Assembly (NCBI RefSeq): GCF_001187845.1
Contig: NZ_CP012160.1
Coordinates: 434,001 to 498,000, forward strand
DNA length: 64,000 nucleotides
Source: Octadecabacter temperatus
Lineage (GTDB): Bacteria; Pseudomonadota; Alphaproteobacteria; Rhodobacterales; Rhodobacteraceae
Direction of reading: 5' to 3'
In this document: one piece after another, positions 1 to 9,370 of the stretch
How the letters are laid out: each line of letters starts with the position of its first letter
How positions within the stretch are numbered: the first letter of the stretch is position 1
Translations under genes and position numbers: made by a program
The notes under the pieces: generated by a model
Databases searched by the model: none
What the model saw: the letters and a program-made list of their open reading frames with translations, nothing else
What the model was told of the DNA's origin: nothing

Positions 1-784
1 GACTGCGGTCCACATCCACAGGACCTTCGATCGCGTGAATGAACATCGCGGCCATATCGAGCCAGCGGTCTTCATCATAAAACATCAGATACTCGCGCTC
101 ATCGCGGCCCATTTCCTGGAACACTGCAGCGCTGGTGGTTACACGTTCAATCGCTTGCGACGGGCTAACGGCGAGGATGGTCTCGCTGACCCCACTTAGA
201 AGGTGGGCATAGGCAGACAGCCAAGCAGCGTCAGATGTGTCAAAACGCACGATAGGGGGAACGAAGTCCGTGTCCAAACCACGGTTCAGGTCACCACCAG
301 CAACCTCGAACAGGCTTTCACCTGCGTCATAGGTGCCGTTCATGTTGATGTCGAACCAGAGGTCGGCTGTGTTAATAACAACGCCAACGTCATCGCCATC
401 CGAAATTTCATCGAGCTGGTCCAATGCACCATCAAGGTCCGCAAGTGCGGCTGTGAAAATCTCTTCGATAACCTCGGGGTAAAACCCTTCGGGCGAGGGG
501 TTCTGGGCGACGGGCAGACGCAGGAATGGCAAGCCAGACATCTCTGCCATCTCTTGATCTACGCCAACACGATACTGGGTTTGCAACGCCTGCTCGACGA
601 CGCTGAGAAAGTGAACGCCGCCCAAGGCAAAGCGATCAGACGGGGTGGGGTTTGATATTTCCGACAAAGCGGATTTGGTCTGGGAAAGCCCCAGATCACG
701 GATCATCGCGGAGTATTCGGTATCCGCGCGGGCAGCCGCAGCAACTGTGATGCCGACAATAGCGGCGGGAATGATGAAACGCAT
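1..784 (-). CDS. Secreted protein of unknown function (partial, C-terminus off the window)
   Basis: The reading frame starts with ATG at 784 and stays open to base 1, giving at least 261 residues. The first 21 residues (MRFIIPAAIVGITVAAAARA) form a typical Sec signal peptide, so the product is probably periplasmic or exported. A segment near residue 150 (DINMNGTYDAGES) resembles an EF-hand-like calcium loop. I do not recognise the family. An AGGAG ribosome binding site lies just before the start, and a symmetric operator-like array sits at 806-831. The gene runs in the same direction as 866-1489 and mdh but has its own promoter region. Confidence 0.75.
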   Translation of the reverse strand, partial: MRFIIPAAIVGITVAAAARADTEYSAMIRDLGLSQTKSALSEISNPTPSDRFALGGVHFLSVVEQALQTQYRVGVDQEMAEMSGLPFLRLPVAQNPSPEGFYPEVIEEIFTAALADLDGALDQLDEISDGDDVGVVINTADLWFDINMNGTYDAGESLFEVAGGDLNRGLDTDFVPPIVRFDTSDAAWLSAYAHLLSGVSETILAVSPSQAIERVTTSAAVFQEMGRDEREYLMFYDEDRWLDMAAMFIHAIEGPVDVDRS

Positions 785-805
785 GTGAGTCTCCTTTGAT
801 TAATG

Positions 806-831
806 TGAACATAGTTCATGAACAACGTTCA
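806..831. promoter_or_regulatory. Tandem palindromic operator, TGAAC-N3-GTTCA twice
   Basis: Four half-sites follow each other: TGAAC (806-810), GTTCA (814-818), TGAAC (819-823) and GTTCA (827-831). The 26-bp array is symmetric apart from the two 3-base spacers. It lies 22-47 bases upstream of the start at 784, where a promoter would be, so a dimeric repressor or activator site is likely. The GTTC half-sites are 9 bases apart rather than 7, so this is not the alphaproteobacterial SOS box. Confidence 0.6.
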
Positions 832-865
832 GTCAAGGAGTGGTGCCGTGCAAAACTCCTGCGTG

Positions 866-1489
866 TTAACCGTCGGGGTAGTTCTGAACCATAAAGTCTT
901 CGTCATAACGCGCATAGGCAGAGCGGCAGACTTGTGGGAACGTTGCCGTACTCAGTGCACTCAGAGGATAGCTGCGTTCATTCGTCGTAAGGACTTGCTT
1001 GTCGACATCATCCGCTTGGACAATGGCATCGCCTGTCAAAAGGTTAACGGAACAGGTGATTACAGCCGCGTAAATCCGGTCTGCGTAGCTATCGTCGTAT
1101 CCGATGATCTTAATTTCACCATCTCGCGCGTCCACCGTGACAGAGCTGGTGCTATGGTAGCGACCGCAAGCAAAACAGCCCCAATAAATACGCAGATTGC
1201 CGTTCGCCTGAATCTCGAGAGTATCGAAGTCAGACTGGTTGATGGGCACGACAAAGGCAGCGTCGAAATCCCGATCACCGCGATTTTCAAAAGGGCGTAT
1301 CGTGACGATGTCATATCTGTCGTTGAGGGCGAAGACGCTGGTGGCCTCCAATTCTCCATCCCCGTCAAGATCGGTCAGTACCGTTTGAACGGGGTCCGGC
1401 ATCGCATCATAGTCGACGATCGGTTGGGAATGTGCGCTGGTGGCGAGGGTCAGCCCCGCCACCAGCAAAAGGTTTTTAAGCAAGCTCAA
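866..1489 (-). CDS. Secreted hypothetical protein, TTG start, next to mdh
   Basis: A 207-residue protein begins with a signal peptide (MSLLKNLLLVAGLTLATSAHS, then Q) when read from the TTG at 1489, immediately after the mdh stop codon; no ATG would preserve the signal peptide. A calcium-binding-like segment LTDLDGDGELEAT follows near residue 40, as in FG-GAP or EF-hand-like repeats. Four cysteines (two in WGCFACG) could form disulfides in the periplasm. It is probably translated from the mdh transcript. The family and function are unknown. Confidence 0.7.
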   Translation of the reverse strand: MSLLKNLLLVAGLTLATSAHSQPIVDYDAMPDPVQTVLTDLDGDGELEATSVFALNDRYDIVTIRPFENRGDRDFDAAFVVPINQSDFDTLEIQANGNLRIYWGCFACGRYHSTSSVTVDARDGEIKIIGYDDSYADRIYAAVITCSVNLLTGDAIVQADDVDKQVLTTNERSYPLSALSTATFPQVCRSAYARYDEDFMVQNYPDG

Positions 1490-2599
<1,110 letters not shown>

Positions 2600-2664
2600 T
2601 CACGGGATCGATTTCGCCCTGTTAGCGCAACCGGTTGTGATTCCTGATCGGAAAGGTCGATGCA

Positions 2665-3408
2665 GTGGACGGTACATATTTTTGGATGTTGGGCATCGCC
2701 GCGTCGTTTTGTGTTGGCTTGTCCAAGGGGGGCTTGCCAGCGTTCGGGATGCTTGGCGTGCCGCTGTTATCGCTCGTTATTTCACCAGTCGCGGCGGCGG
2801 GATTATTGCTGCCGGTGTTCGTGTTTTCCGATATTTTCGGGATTTGGGCCTACCGTAAAGAATACAGTCGCGACGTCGTGCGTATCGCTGTTCCGGGTAT
2901 TCTGTTGGGGGCATTGGTTGGTTGGTTTACAGCCTCGATCGTCCCTGAACAGCTCGTGCGTTTTCTGATTGGTGTGATTGGCACGGTCTTCGCGCTGTCG
3001 CTGTTGATACGACGCGAGGTCAGTGGTCCGCCCAAAACAGCGACTTGGGGAAAAGGTCTGTTTTGGACATCGGTCGCTGGGTTTACCAGCTTCGTCAGCC
3101 ATGCTGGAGCGCCACCTTGGCAAATTTGGGTGTTGCCGCAACGTCTGTCAAAACTGGCTTTTGCGGGAACGACCACGATCGTCTTTGCGATCATGAATGT
3201 CTCAAAGATCGTGCCGTACTATTATCTTGGCCAATTAGAACTGCAGAACCTGCGCATAGCGGCAATGTTGTTCCTACCTGCGGTGGTCGCGGTGTTTATT
3301 GGCGTCCGTTTGGTAAAGATCATACCGGATAAGGTCTTTTTCACGATCGTCGCATGGGCACTTTTGTTGGTCTCAGCGAAATTGATCTGGGACGGAATTT
3401 TCGGTTAA
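2665..3408 (+). CDS. TSUP (TauE/SafE) family membrane permease
   Basis: A 247-residue integral membrane protein with about eight hydrophobic segments. The N-terminal motif CVGLSKGGLPAFGMLGVPLL matches the first half-repeat of TauE/SafE permeases, and a second half-repeat follows FVSHAGAPPWQIWVLPQ around residues 145-160. Family members export sulfite, sulfoacetate or other sulfonates, but the substrate here cannot be read from sequence. A GTG start at 2665 is preceded by AAAGG. The gene is divergent from mdh and overlaps the convergent gene at 3405 by four bases. Confidence 0.88.
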   Translation: MDGTYFWMLGIAASFCVGLSKGGLPAFGMLGVPLLSLVISPVAAAGLLLPVFVFSDIFGIWAYRKEYSRDVVRIAVPGILLGALVGWFTASIVPEQLVRFLIGVIGTVFALSLLIRREVSGPPKTATWGKGLFWTSVAGFTSFVSHAGAPPWQIWVLPQRLSKLAFAGTTTIVFAIMNVSKIVPYYYLGQLELQNLRIAAMLFLPAVVAVFIGVRLVKIIPDKVFFTIVAWALLLVSAKLIWDGIFG

Positions 3409-3701
3409 GCACCGCTGTCTGTATTGGGTAGGGCTTCAGCCAAAACTTGAAACGCAGCGCCACTTGCAACCAGGCATGTCGGGCCGCCGGGGGCTGTGAC
3501 CGTAATTGTCCATGTCCCCGTTTCTAAAGACGCAAACACTTCAACGACAGTGTTATCCGCACTGATACCGATGGATTGACGGGACTCGCCATAACCACTG
3601 GCAAGCCGTTCGACGACCATCCCGTGTTCTGCGCAGTTGTTGGACTGGGCGCTGGCGGTGGTGGCCAGCATCACGGCGGCAGTTGCGAGGACTTTAATCA
3701 T
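3405..3701 (-). CDS. Small secreted hypothetical protein
   Basis: The 98-residue product starts at the ATG at 3701, behind a clear AGGAG. A longer upstream frame exists, but this is the start that yields a signal peptide (MIKVLATAAVMLATTASAQ). The mature part has two cysteines (NNCAEHG and PTCLVA) and a central stretch predicted as beta strands. Cleavage after TASA is likely, giving a periplasmic protein of about 80 residues. No family is recognised. The gene is divergent from mcl2. Confidence 0.75.
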   Translation of the reverse strand: MIKVLATAAVMLATTASAQSNNCAEHGMVVERLASGYGESRQSIGISADNTVVEVFASLETGTWTITVTAPGGPTCLVASGAAFQVLAEALPNTDSGA

Positions 3702-3769
3702 CGTGGTCTCCTGTCGGTGACGTGCAATGGCACGCTGCAAGGGGTGAATTTTCGTTAACCAACCTTCGC

Positions 3770-3795
3770 CATTAACCTTTGAGAATTGGTTAATG
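3770..3795. promoter_or_regulatory. Inverted repeat CATTAACC-N10-GGTTAATG
   Basis: Perfect 8-bp arms separated by ten bases lie between the divergent small secreted gene (start 3701) and mcl2 (start 3908). An operator for either gene is plausible. The TTAA cores are 14 bases apart, which does not fit a CtrA site. Confidence 0.45.
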
Positions 3796-3814
3796 CGCTG
3801 CAACGGTGCCTGTT

Positions 3815-3834
3815 GCGCTGCGCTGCGGCATTTT
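3815..3834. promoter_or_regulatory. Shared TGC-rich motif upstream of mcl2
   Basis: GCGCTGCGCTGCGGCATTTT matches the ecm upstream site (15622-15641) at 19 of 20 bases. It lies about 75 bases before the mcl2 start. Confidence 0.55.
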
Positions 3835-3907
3835 GGGGCTTGCAACATCGCGAGGAATCTGACCCCTTTGGCGCAACAATGTTTCGTTGCCATTTAAGGA
3901 TGCCACC

Positions 3908-4744
3908 ATGACCCGCCCATATCGTTCCGCCCTTTATATCCCCGGTTCGCGTCCACGCGCATTGGACAAGGCGCGGGGCCTGCCCGTGGATGTGATCCTG
4001 TTTGACCTAGAAGATGCGGTCACGCCGGATGAGAAAATCACCGCACGTGCTACGCTGGCAGAGGAGTTGGGTAAGGGCGGTTATGGTGACCGTCTGAAGG
4101 TCGTGCGTATCAACGGGTTGGACACTGAATGGGGCGCCGAGGACGCCAAAGCTGCCGAGGCGATGGATTGCGATGCGGTGTTGCTGCCGAAGGTGAATTC
4201 AGCCGCCGACGTTGATGCGCTGGCCGCGCTGACGGGTAAGCCTGTTTGGGCGATGATGGAAACGCCGCTCGGGATTTTGAACGCACTGGAAATCGCAGCG
4301 CACCCGAAGATCGAAGGTTTTGTTATGGGCACCAACGATCTGGCGAAAGACCTTAACACGCGCACACGTGACGCGATGGTGACGTCTTTGCAGATGTGCC
4401 TACTGGCGGCACGCGCGCACGGCGTTGTTGCAATTGATGGTGTGTTCAATGCGTTCAAAGACGAAGACGGGCTGAAAGTGGAATGCGAACAGGGCCGTGA
4501 TTTCGGGTTTGATGGCAAAACGCTGATCCACCCCGCGCAGGTCGCCGTGGCGAATGCAGCATTTGCGCCGACTGAAGCAGAAATCGACCTTGCCACACGA
4601 CAGATCGCGGCCTTTGCCGAGGCTGAAGCAGGCGGGCAGGGCGTTGCTGTTGTTGATGGCAAGATCGTCGAGAACTTGCATATTGTGACAGCGCGGGCGA
4701 CTTTGGCGAAAGCTGAAGCAATCGCAAAGTTGGATACTGAATGA
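3908..4744 (+). CDS. mcl2: (3S)-malyl-CoA thioesterase, CitE-like (HpcH/HpaI fold)
   Basis: This 278-residue CitE-type protein has the family motifs RSALYIPGSRP at the N-terminus, LFDLEDAV (metal-binding Glu/Asp region), LLPKVN, METPLGILNA and GTNDLAKDL. Length and context fit the thioesterase of the ethylmalonyl-CoA pathway, which hydrolyses malyl-CoA to malate and CoA, rather than the longer malyl-CoA lyase Mcl1. The ATG at 3908 has AAGGA eight bases upstream; an in-frame TTG at 3887 is unlikely. It is the first gene of an overlapping operon with nnrU-like, DUF1737 and mch genes. A lyase activity cannot be excluded. Confidence 0.87.
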   Translation: MTRPYRSALYIPGSRPRALDKARGLPVDVILFDLEDAVTPDEKITARATLAEELGKGGYGDRLKVVRINGLDTEWGAEDAKAAEAMDCDAVLLPKVNSAADVDALAALTGKPVWAMMETPLGILNALEIAAHPKIEGFVMGTNDLAKDLNTRTRDAMVTSLQMCLLAARAHGVVAIDGVFNAFKDEDGLKVECEQGRDFGFDGKTLIHPAQVAVANAAFAPTEAEIDLATRQIAAFAEAEAGGQGVAVVDGKIVENLHIVTARATLAKAEAIAKLDTE

Positions 4745-5298
4745 CCCTGATAGTTATTGGCCTACTCATCTGGGTCGCAGCCCATTTGTTCAATCGCGTA
4801 ACAGGACGCCCAAAGATCGAGCCGTCGTCAGGTAAACCCTACGCGGTGGTGTCGATTATCGTTTTGGCCAGTGTGGTTTTGATGGTGATCGGGTATCGCA
4901 GTGCGAATGGTGCGGTTTATTGGGATCGCGGCAACGGGCTGGTCTGGCTGAACAATCTGCTGATGGTCGCGGCGTTTTATTGCTACGCGGCAAGTGCAGC
5001 CAAGGGTGTCAAAATTTGGCTGGGTCGCCAGATTCGCCACCCACAGCTGACGGGCTTTGGTCTCTGGGCAGTGGCGCATTTGTTGGTAAACGGGGATACA
5101 CCCTCGTTCATTTTGTTTGGCGGCTTGCTGGCGTGGGCGATTGTCCACGCACGCATCCTAAGTGCTACAGAAGGACCGTGGGTGCGATTGCCTGCGGCGC
5201 CTCGAAAGAAAGAAATCGTTGCCCTTGTGATTACGGTCATCGTGACCTGTGTTGTGATGGGTATCCACTACGCGCTCGGCGCGCAACCTTGGGGTTAA
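4741..5298 (+). CDS. NnrU family membrane protein
   Basis: The 185-residue protein has about five hydrophobic segments and the NnrU-type segment AVAHLLVNGDTPSFILFGG near residues 110-125. NnrU was first described with nitrite and nitric oxide reductase genes, but its biochemical role is unresolved, and members are common in alphaproteobacteria that do not denitrify. The start overlaps the mcl2 stop (ATGA), so the two are translationally coupled. Its place inside an ethylmalonyl-CoA operon is unexplained. Confidence 0.85.
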   Translation: MTLIVIGLLIWVAAHLFNRVTGRPKIEPSSGKPYAVVSIIVLASVVLMVIGYRSANGAVYWDRGNGLVWLNNLLMVAAFYCYAASAAKGVKIWLGRQIRHPQLTGFGLWAVAHLLVNGDTPSFILFGGLLAWAIVHARILSATEGPWVRLPAAPRKKEIVALVITVIVTCVVMGIHYALGAQPWG

Positions 5299-5302
5299 GA
5301 AC

Positions 5303-5506
5303 ATGAAAATTTACCGCCTGTTAACCGAAGACGACACATCCGAGTTTTGCCACAAGGTTTCCCTCGCTCTGTCCAAAGGTTGGACGCTTTATGGTGATCC
5401 GACCTATGCCTATGACCACGCCAATGGCGTCATGCGTGCAGGGCAGGCCGTGACCAAAGAGATTGAGGCAGATTACACGCCAGACATGAAATTGGGCCAA
5501 CAATGA
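5303..5506 (+). CDS. DUF1737 domain protein
   Basis: A 67-residue cytoplasmic protein with the DUF1737 pattern YRLLTEDDTSEFCHKVSLAL followed by GWTLYGDP. The function of the family is unknown. It begins four bases after the nnrU-like gene and its stop overlaps the mch start (ATGA), so it belongs to the same operon. The small size and coupling suggest an accessory or regulatory role, but nothing in the sequence shows it. Confidence 0.85.
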   Translation: MKIYRLLTEDDTSEFCHKVSLALSKGWTLYGDPTYAYDHANGVMRAGQAVTKEIEADYTPDMKLGQQ

Positions 5507-6534
5507 CCAAGACGAACGCGGGCAATTTCTTTGAAGACTACGCCATCGGCCAAGTGATCGATCATGCCGTTCCGCGCACCGTTTCTGGTGGCGAACGTGC
5601 CCTTTATCATATGCTGTATCCAGCGCGTCACGCGCTGCATTCATCCGATGCGTTTGCGCAAAAATGCGGGTTGGCGAACAGCCCGATGGACGACCTGATC
5701 GCGTTTCATATCGTATTCGGCAAATCGGTCCCTGATATTTCGCTGAACGCGGTGGCGAACCTTGGGTATGCCGAATGCCGCTGGATTACGCCGGTGCAGC
5801 AAGGCGATACGATACGCTCAACGTCTGAGGTCATCGGGCTAAAGCAGAATTCGAATGGCAAGTCTGGTGTTGTCTACGTACGGACCACGGGAACGAACCA
5901 ACGCGGCGAAACGGTGATGCAGTTTGTGCGCTGGGTCATGGTGCGCAAAGGTGATCTGGATGCGCCAGCACCTGAGACAGTTATTCCTGAGCTTGCCTCA
6001 ACAGTTGCGGCCAATGATCTTGTGATCCCCGATGGGCTGTCTTTTGCAGATTACGATTTCACGTTGGCCGGCGAAGCGCATCGCCTTGGCGACTACAAAG
6101 TGGGCGACATTATCGACCACGTGGATGGCGTTACCATTGAGGAAGCCGAACACATGATGGCGACGCGTCTTTGGCAGAACACGGCCAAGGTGCATTTCGA
6201 TGTGACATCGCGGCCAGACGGCAAGCGCTTGATGTATGGCGGGCACGTCATTTCCATGGCCCGCGCGCTGACGTTTAACGGGCTGGCCAATGCGCAAATG
6301 ATGGTTGCGATCAACGCTGGCGCACATGCCAACCCTTGCTTCGCTGGGGACACGGTGCGTGCTTGGTCCGAAGTTCTCGATACCGCTGAAACCGCCGCAC
6401 CGGGCGTTGGTGCGATCAGGTTACGACTGGTTGCGACGAAAGGTGGAGAGGTCGGCACCCTAAAAGGTGACGACGCTAGGTACCTTCCACACGTGCTGCT
6501 GGATTTGGACTATTGGGCGTTGATTCCCGTTTGA
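5503..6534 (+). CDS. mch: Mesaconyl-CoA hydratase (double MaoC/hotdog)
   Basis: This enzyme reversibly hydrates mesaconyl-C1-CoA to beta-methylmalyl-CoA in the ethylmalonyl-CoA pathway. It is 343 residues and contains two hotdog (MaoC-like) halves: the first begins FFEDYAIGQVIDHAVPRTVSGGERALYHMLYP and carries a conserved run through PARHALHSSDAFA, and the second begins around residue 195 (DYKVGDIIDHVDGVT). The pathway step producing its substrate (methylsuccinyl-CoA dehydrogenase) is not in the window. It is the last gene of the mcl2 operon, joined to the DUF1737 gene by a four-base overlap. Confidence 0.93.
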   Translation: MTKTNAGNFFEDYAIGQVIDHAVPRTVSGGERALYHMLYPARHALHSSDAFAQKCGLANSPMDDLIAFHIVFGKSVPDISLNAVANLGYAECRWITPVQQGDTIRSTSEVIGLKQNSNGKSGVVYVRTTGTNQRGETVMQFVRWVMVRKGDLDAPAPETVIPELASTVAANDLVIPDGLSFADYDFTLAGEAHRLGDYKVGDIIDHVDGVTIEEAEHMMATRLWQNTAKVHFDVTSRPDGKRLMYGGHVISMARALTFNGLANAQMMVAINAGAHANPCFAGDTVRAWSEVLDTAETAAPGVGAIRLRLVATKGGEVGTLKGDDARYLPHVLLDLDYWALIPV

Positions 6535-6601
6535 ATTCTATCTGGGAAACCGATTTTCCGACTGTTTCAGTAAGAAAACACATATTCCCGAAGATCGTTA
6601 C

Positions 6602-6636
6602 TTTGTGATCACTGGTTACGGACCTGTGATCACAAA
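6602..6636. promoter_or_regulatory. Paired GTGATCAC operator / long inverted repeat before sdhC
   Basis: TTTGTGATCAC (6602-6612) and GTGATCACAAA (6626-6636) form 11-bp inverted arms around a 13-base spacer. Each arm contains the palindrome GTGATCAC, and the two palindromes are exactly 21 bp apart, about two helical turns. This favours two protein dimers on one face of the DNA rather than a terminator; no T-run follows on the plus strand. It is the likely control region of the sdh operon. Confidence 0.6.
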
Positions 6637-6731
6637 TGCGAAAAAAGAGGCGATCTGCCTCGAATTTCTGCATCGGTTAGCGCCCACGCGCCGTGACACC
6701 GCCGGATAATCATTTAAAAGGATAGTAACAT

Positions 6732-6754
6732 ATGCCGTTGCATATAGACGGCAT
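6732..6754 (+). promoter_or_regulatory. Leader hairpin ATGCCGT-N9-ACGGCAT before sdhC
   Basis: Seven-base-pair arms end 21 bases before the sdhC start and just 5' of its TAAGGAT ribosome binding site. It could be a DNA operator or an RNA hairpin in the sdh leader. Confidence 0.4.
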
Positions 6755-6775
6755 GAACAAGCGTAAGGATACGAT

Positions 6776-7165
6776 ATGGCTGACGTCAATCGGGGCAACC
6801 GCCCGCTTTCTCCATTCATGATCGGGCCTTACTACCGCCCCCAATGGACGTCGATGTCATCGATTTTCGTCCGCATTACGGGGATTGGTCTGTTGTTTGG
6901 CGCGATCTTGGTTGTGTGGTGGCTGATCGCGGCTGCGACCTCTGAGGGCGCTTTTGCCTTTATCGACGGTCTGCTGCGCGGGTTCCTTGGGGATATCATC
7001 CTGTTTTTTGGTACTTGGGCGCTGTTTTACCACATGCTGGGGCGGTTGCGTCATGTGATCTGGGATTTCGGCTATATGCTCGAAGTCGACAAATCCGAGC
7101 TTTTTGCTCAGATGATGGTCGTGGTGTCTTTCCTTATAACCATCTTTTTCGTCATCGTATTGTAG
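6776..7165 (+). CDS. sdhC: Succinate dehydrogenase cytochrome b subunit
   Basis: The 129-residue membrane subunit anchors SdhAB and binds heme b and quinone with SdhD. It carries the family signature RP(Q)WTSMSSIFVRITG near residues 22-36, three hydrophobic helices, and HMLGRLRHVIWDFG near residues 83-96, whose histidines include the heme ligand. A TAAGGAT ribosome binding site precedes the ATG. It opens the sdhC-sdhD-sdhA-lipoprotein-lipoprotein-sdhB operon. Confidence 0.95.
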   Translation: MADVNRGNRPLSPFMIGPYYRPQWTSMSSIFVRITGIGLLFGAILVVWWLIAAATSEGAFAFIDGLLRGFLGDIILFFGTWALFYHMLGRLRHVIWDFGYMLEVDKSELFAQMMVVVSFLITIFFVIVL

Positions 7166-7177
7166 GGGGCTAAAACT

Positions 7178-7549
7178 ATGGCTTTTCTAACTGACCGTAA
7201 ACGCGCTGCAGGTCTTGGCTCTGCCAAAACCGGAACCGAACAGTTCTGGAAAATGATCAAAAGCTCGATTGCCTTGCAGGTAATGATCCCGCTGTTCGTG
7301 ATCACCTTCGGGCTTGGCCTTGGGGGCACCCACGAAGAGGTTTTGGTCTATTTTGGTCGCCCACTGCCTGCCATCATCTTGGCACTGTCGCTGATTGTCT
7401 GCGTGTCCCATTTCGCGGCAGAGGCCGCCGAAGCGGTCGAAGACTACGTGCATGGATTGGCACAGAAACTCACCCTGATTGGCGTTAAGGCCATCTCATA
7501 CCTTTTGATCGCAGTCGGGCTGTTCGCGCTTGCCCGCATGGCTCTGTAA
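7178..7549 (+). CDS. sdhD: Succinate dehydrogenase membrane anchor subunit
   Basis: The 123-residue hydrophobic partner of SdhC has three predicted helices. The segment SHFAAEAAEAVEDYVHG near residues 68-84 matches the EDYVH region of alphaproteobacterial SdhD; the first histidine is the probable heme ligand. The gene starts 12 bases after sdhC and ends 15 bases before sdhA. Confidence 0.94.
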   Translation: MAFLTDRKRAAGLGSAKTGTEQFWKMIKSSIALQVMIPLFVITFGLGLGGTHEEVLVYFGRPLPAIILALSLIVCVSHFAAEAAEAVEDYVHGLAQKLTLIGVKAISYLLIAVGLFALARMAL

Positions 7550-7564
7550 GACGGAAAGACAACA

Positions 7565-9370
7565 ATGGCTGAATACGAATACGAGACGCATGAATATGAC
7601 GTCGTAGTGGTTGGCGCCGGCGGTGCTGGTTTGCGTGCCACACTTGGTATGGCGGAACAGGGCCTGCGCACGGCCTGTATTTCCAAGGTTTTCCCAACAC
7701 GTTCCCACACCGTTGCGGCACAGGGCGGCATTGCGGCGTCCCTTGGTAACATGGGGCCGGACAGCTGGCAGTGGCACATGTATGACACCGTAAAAGGGTC
7801 TGACTGGTTGGGCGACACGGATGCGATGGAATACCTCGCCCGTGAAGCACCAAAAGCGGTTTATGAGCTTGAGCATTACGGCGTACCGTTCTCGCGTACT
7901 GAAGAAGGTAAGATCTATCAGCGTCCATTTGGCGGTCACACGACAGAATTCGGTGACGGCCCACCTGTGCAGCGGACCTGTGCTGCGGCTGACCGGACAG
8001 GCCACGCAATCCTTCACACGCTGTATGGTCAGTCCCTGAAGCAACAGGCTGAGTTCTACATCGAGTATTTCGCGATCGATTTGATCATGTCCGACGATGG
8101 CGTCTGCACTGGTGTTGTTTGCTGGAAGCTTGATGACGGCACGATGCATGTCTTCAACGCCAAGATGGTTGTGTTGGCGACGGGCGGTTACGGCCGTGCG
8201 TACTTCTCTGCCACTTCCGCGCACACCTGTACAGGTGATGGCGGCGGCATGGTGGCCCGTGCGGGTCTGCCATTGCAGGACATGGAATTCGTTCAGTTCC
8301 ACCCAACGGGCATCTACGGATCAGGCTGCCTGATCACCGAGGGCGCGCGCGGCGAAGGCGGTTATCTGACCAACTCTGAGGGCGAGCGTTTCATGGAACG
8401 TTACGCGCCGAACTACAAAGACCTCGCGCCGCGTGACTACGTGTCCCGCTGTATGACGATGGAAATGCGCGAAGGCCGCGGTGTTGGCGCAGGGGGTGAT
8501 CACATTCACCTCAACCTCAACCACCTTCCGAAGGAAGCGCTGGCGGAACGTCTGCCTGGTATTTCTGAATCCGCGCGGATTTTCGCGGGTGTGGACGTGA
8601 ACAAAGAGCCGATCCCTGTTTTGCCAACTGTGCACTACAACATGGGCGGTATTCCGACGAACTACTTTGGTGAGGTTTTGAGCCCCACAGCGAAAGACCC
8701 GAACGCAGTTGTTCCGGGCCTGATGGCTGTTGGTGAAGCGGGTTGTGCATCCGTGCATGGCGCGAACCGTCTTGGGTCTAACAGTCTGATCGACTTGGTC
8801 GTCTTCGGCCGTGCCGCCGCAATCCGCGCGGGTAAAGTTGTGGACCGCGATGCCGCAATTCCGAGCACGCACAAGCCGTCTGTTGATAAAGCGTTTGATC
8901 GTTTTGATGGGCTGCGTAACGCGAACGGTGGCACACCGACTGCGGAATTGCGCCTTGAAATGCAAAAAACGATGCAAGCAGACGCCGCAGTGTTCCGTAC
9001 CGACAAGACGCTGAAAGAAGGCGTTGAGAAGATGACCGAAGTTGCGGGCAAGATGGGCGATTTGTCCGTCACTGACCGCTCGCTCGTCTGGAACTCTGAT
9101 CTGATGGAAACGCTGGAACTGGCGAACCTGATGCCGAACGCATTGGCGACAATCGTCGGTGCTGAGGCGCGCAAAGAAAGCCGTGGTGCACATGCCCATG
9201 AGGATTACGCAACGCGTGACGACGAAAACTGGCGTGTTCACACGATCAGCCACGTCGATGGTGCAAAGGTCAAACTGAGCCACCGTCCGGTTATCACCAA
9301 ACCGCTGAGCACCGAAAAAGAAGGCGGCATCAGCCTCAAGACCATCGCCCCGAAAGAACGGACGTTCTAA
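7565..9370 (+). CDS. sdhA: Succinate dehydrogenase flavoprotein subunit
   Basis: The 601-residue catalytic subunit oxidises succinate to fumarate with covalently bound [17 protein letters not shown] near the N-terminus binds [13 protein letters not shown] near residue 46 carries the histidine that attaches FAD, and [22 protein letters not shown] near residue 245 is the active-site region. [18 protein letters not shown] near residue 395 is also conserved. The length is typical. Its TAA stop shares a base with the ATG of the next lipoprotein gene. Confidence 0.98.
   Translation: MAEYEYETHEYDVVVVGAGGAGLRATLGMAEQGLRTACISKVFPTRSHTVAAQGGIAASLGNMGPDSWQWHMYDTVKGSDWLGDTDAMEYLAREAPKAVYELEHYGVPFSRTEEGKIYQRPFGGHTTEFGDGPPVQRTCAAADRTGHAILHTLYGQSLKQQAEFYIEYFAIDLIMSDDGVCTGVVCWKLDDGTMHVFNAKMVVLATGGYGRAYFSATSAHTCTGDGGGMVARAGLPLQDMEFVQFHPTGIYGSGCLITEGARGEGGYLTNSEGERFMERYAPNYKDLAPRDYVSRCMTMEMREGRGVGAGGDHIHLNLNHLPKEALAERLPGISESARIFAGVDVNKEPIPVLPTVHYNMGGIPTNYFGEVLSPTAKDPNAVVPGLMAVGEAGCASVHGANRLGSNSLIDLVVFGRAAAIRAGKVVDRDAAIPSTHKPSVDKAFDRFDGLRNANGGTPTAELRLEMQKTMQADAAVFRTDKTLKEGVEKMTEVAGKMGDLSVTDRSLVWNSDLMETLELANLMPNALATIVGAEARKESRGAHAHEDYATRDDENWRVHTISHVDGAKVKLSHRPVITKPLSTEKEGGISLKTIAPKERTF

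Noticed and set aside
806-831. SOS (LexA) box in the GTTC repeats
   Set aside because: The alphaproteobacterial SOS box needs GTTC-N7-GTTC; here the GTTC half-sites are nine bases apart.
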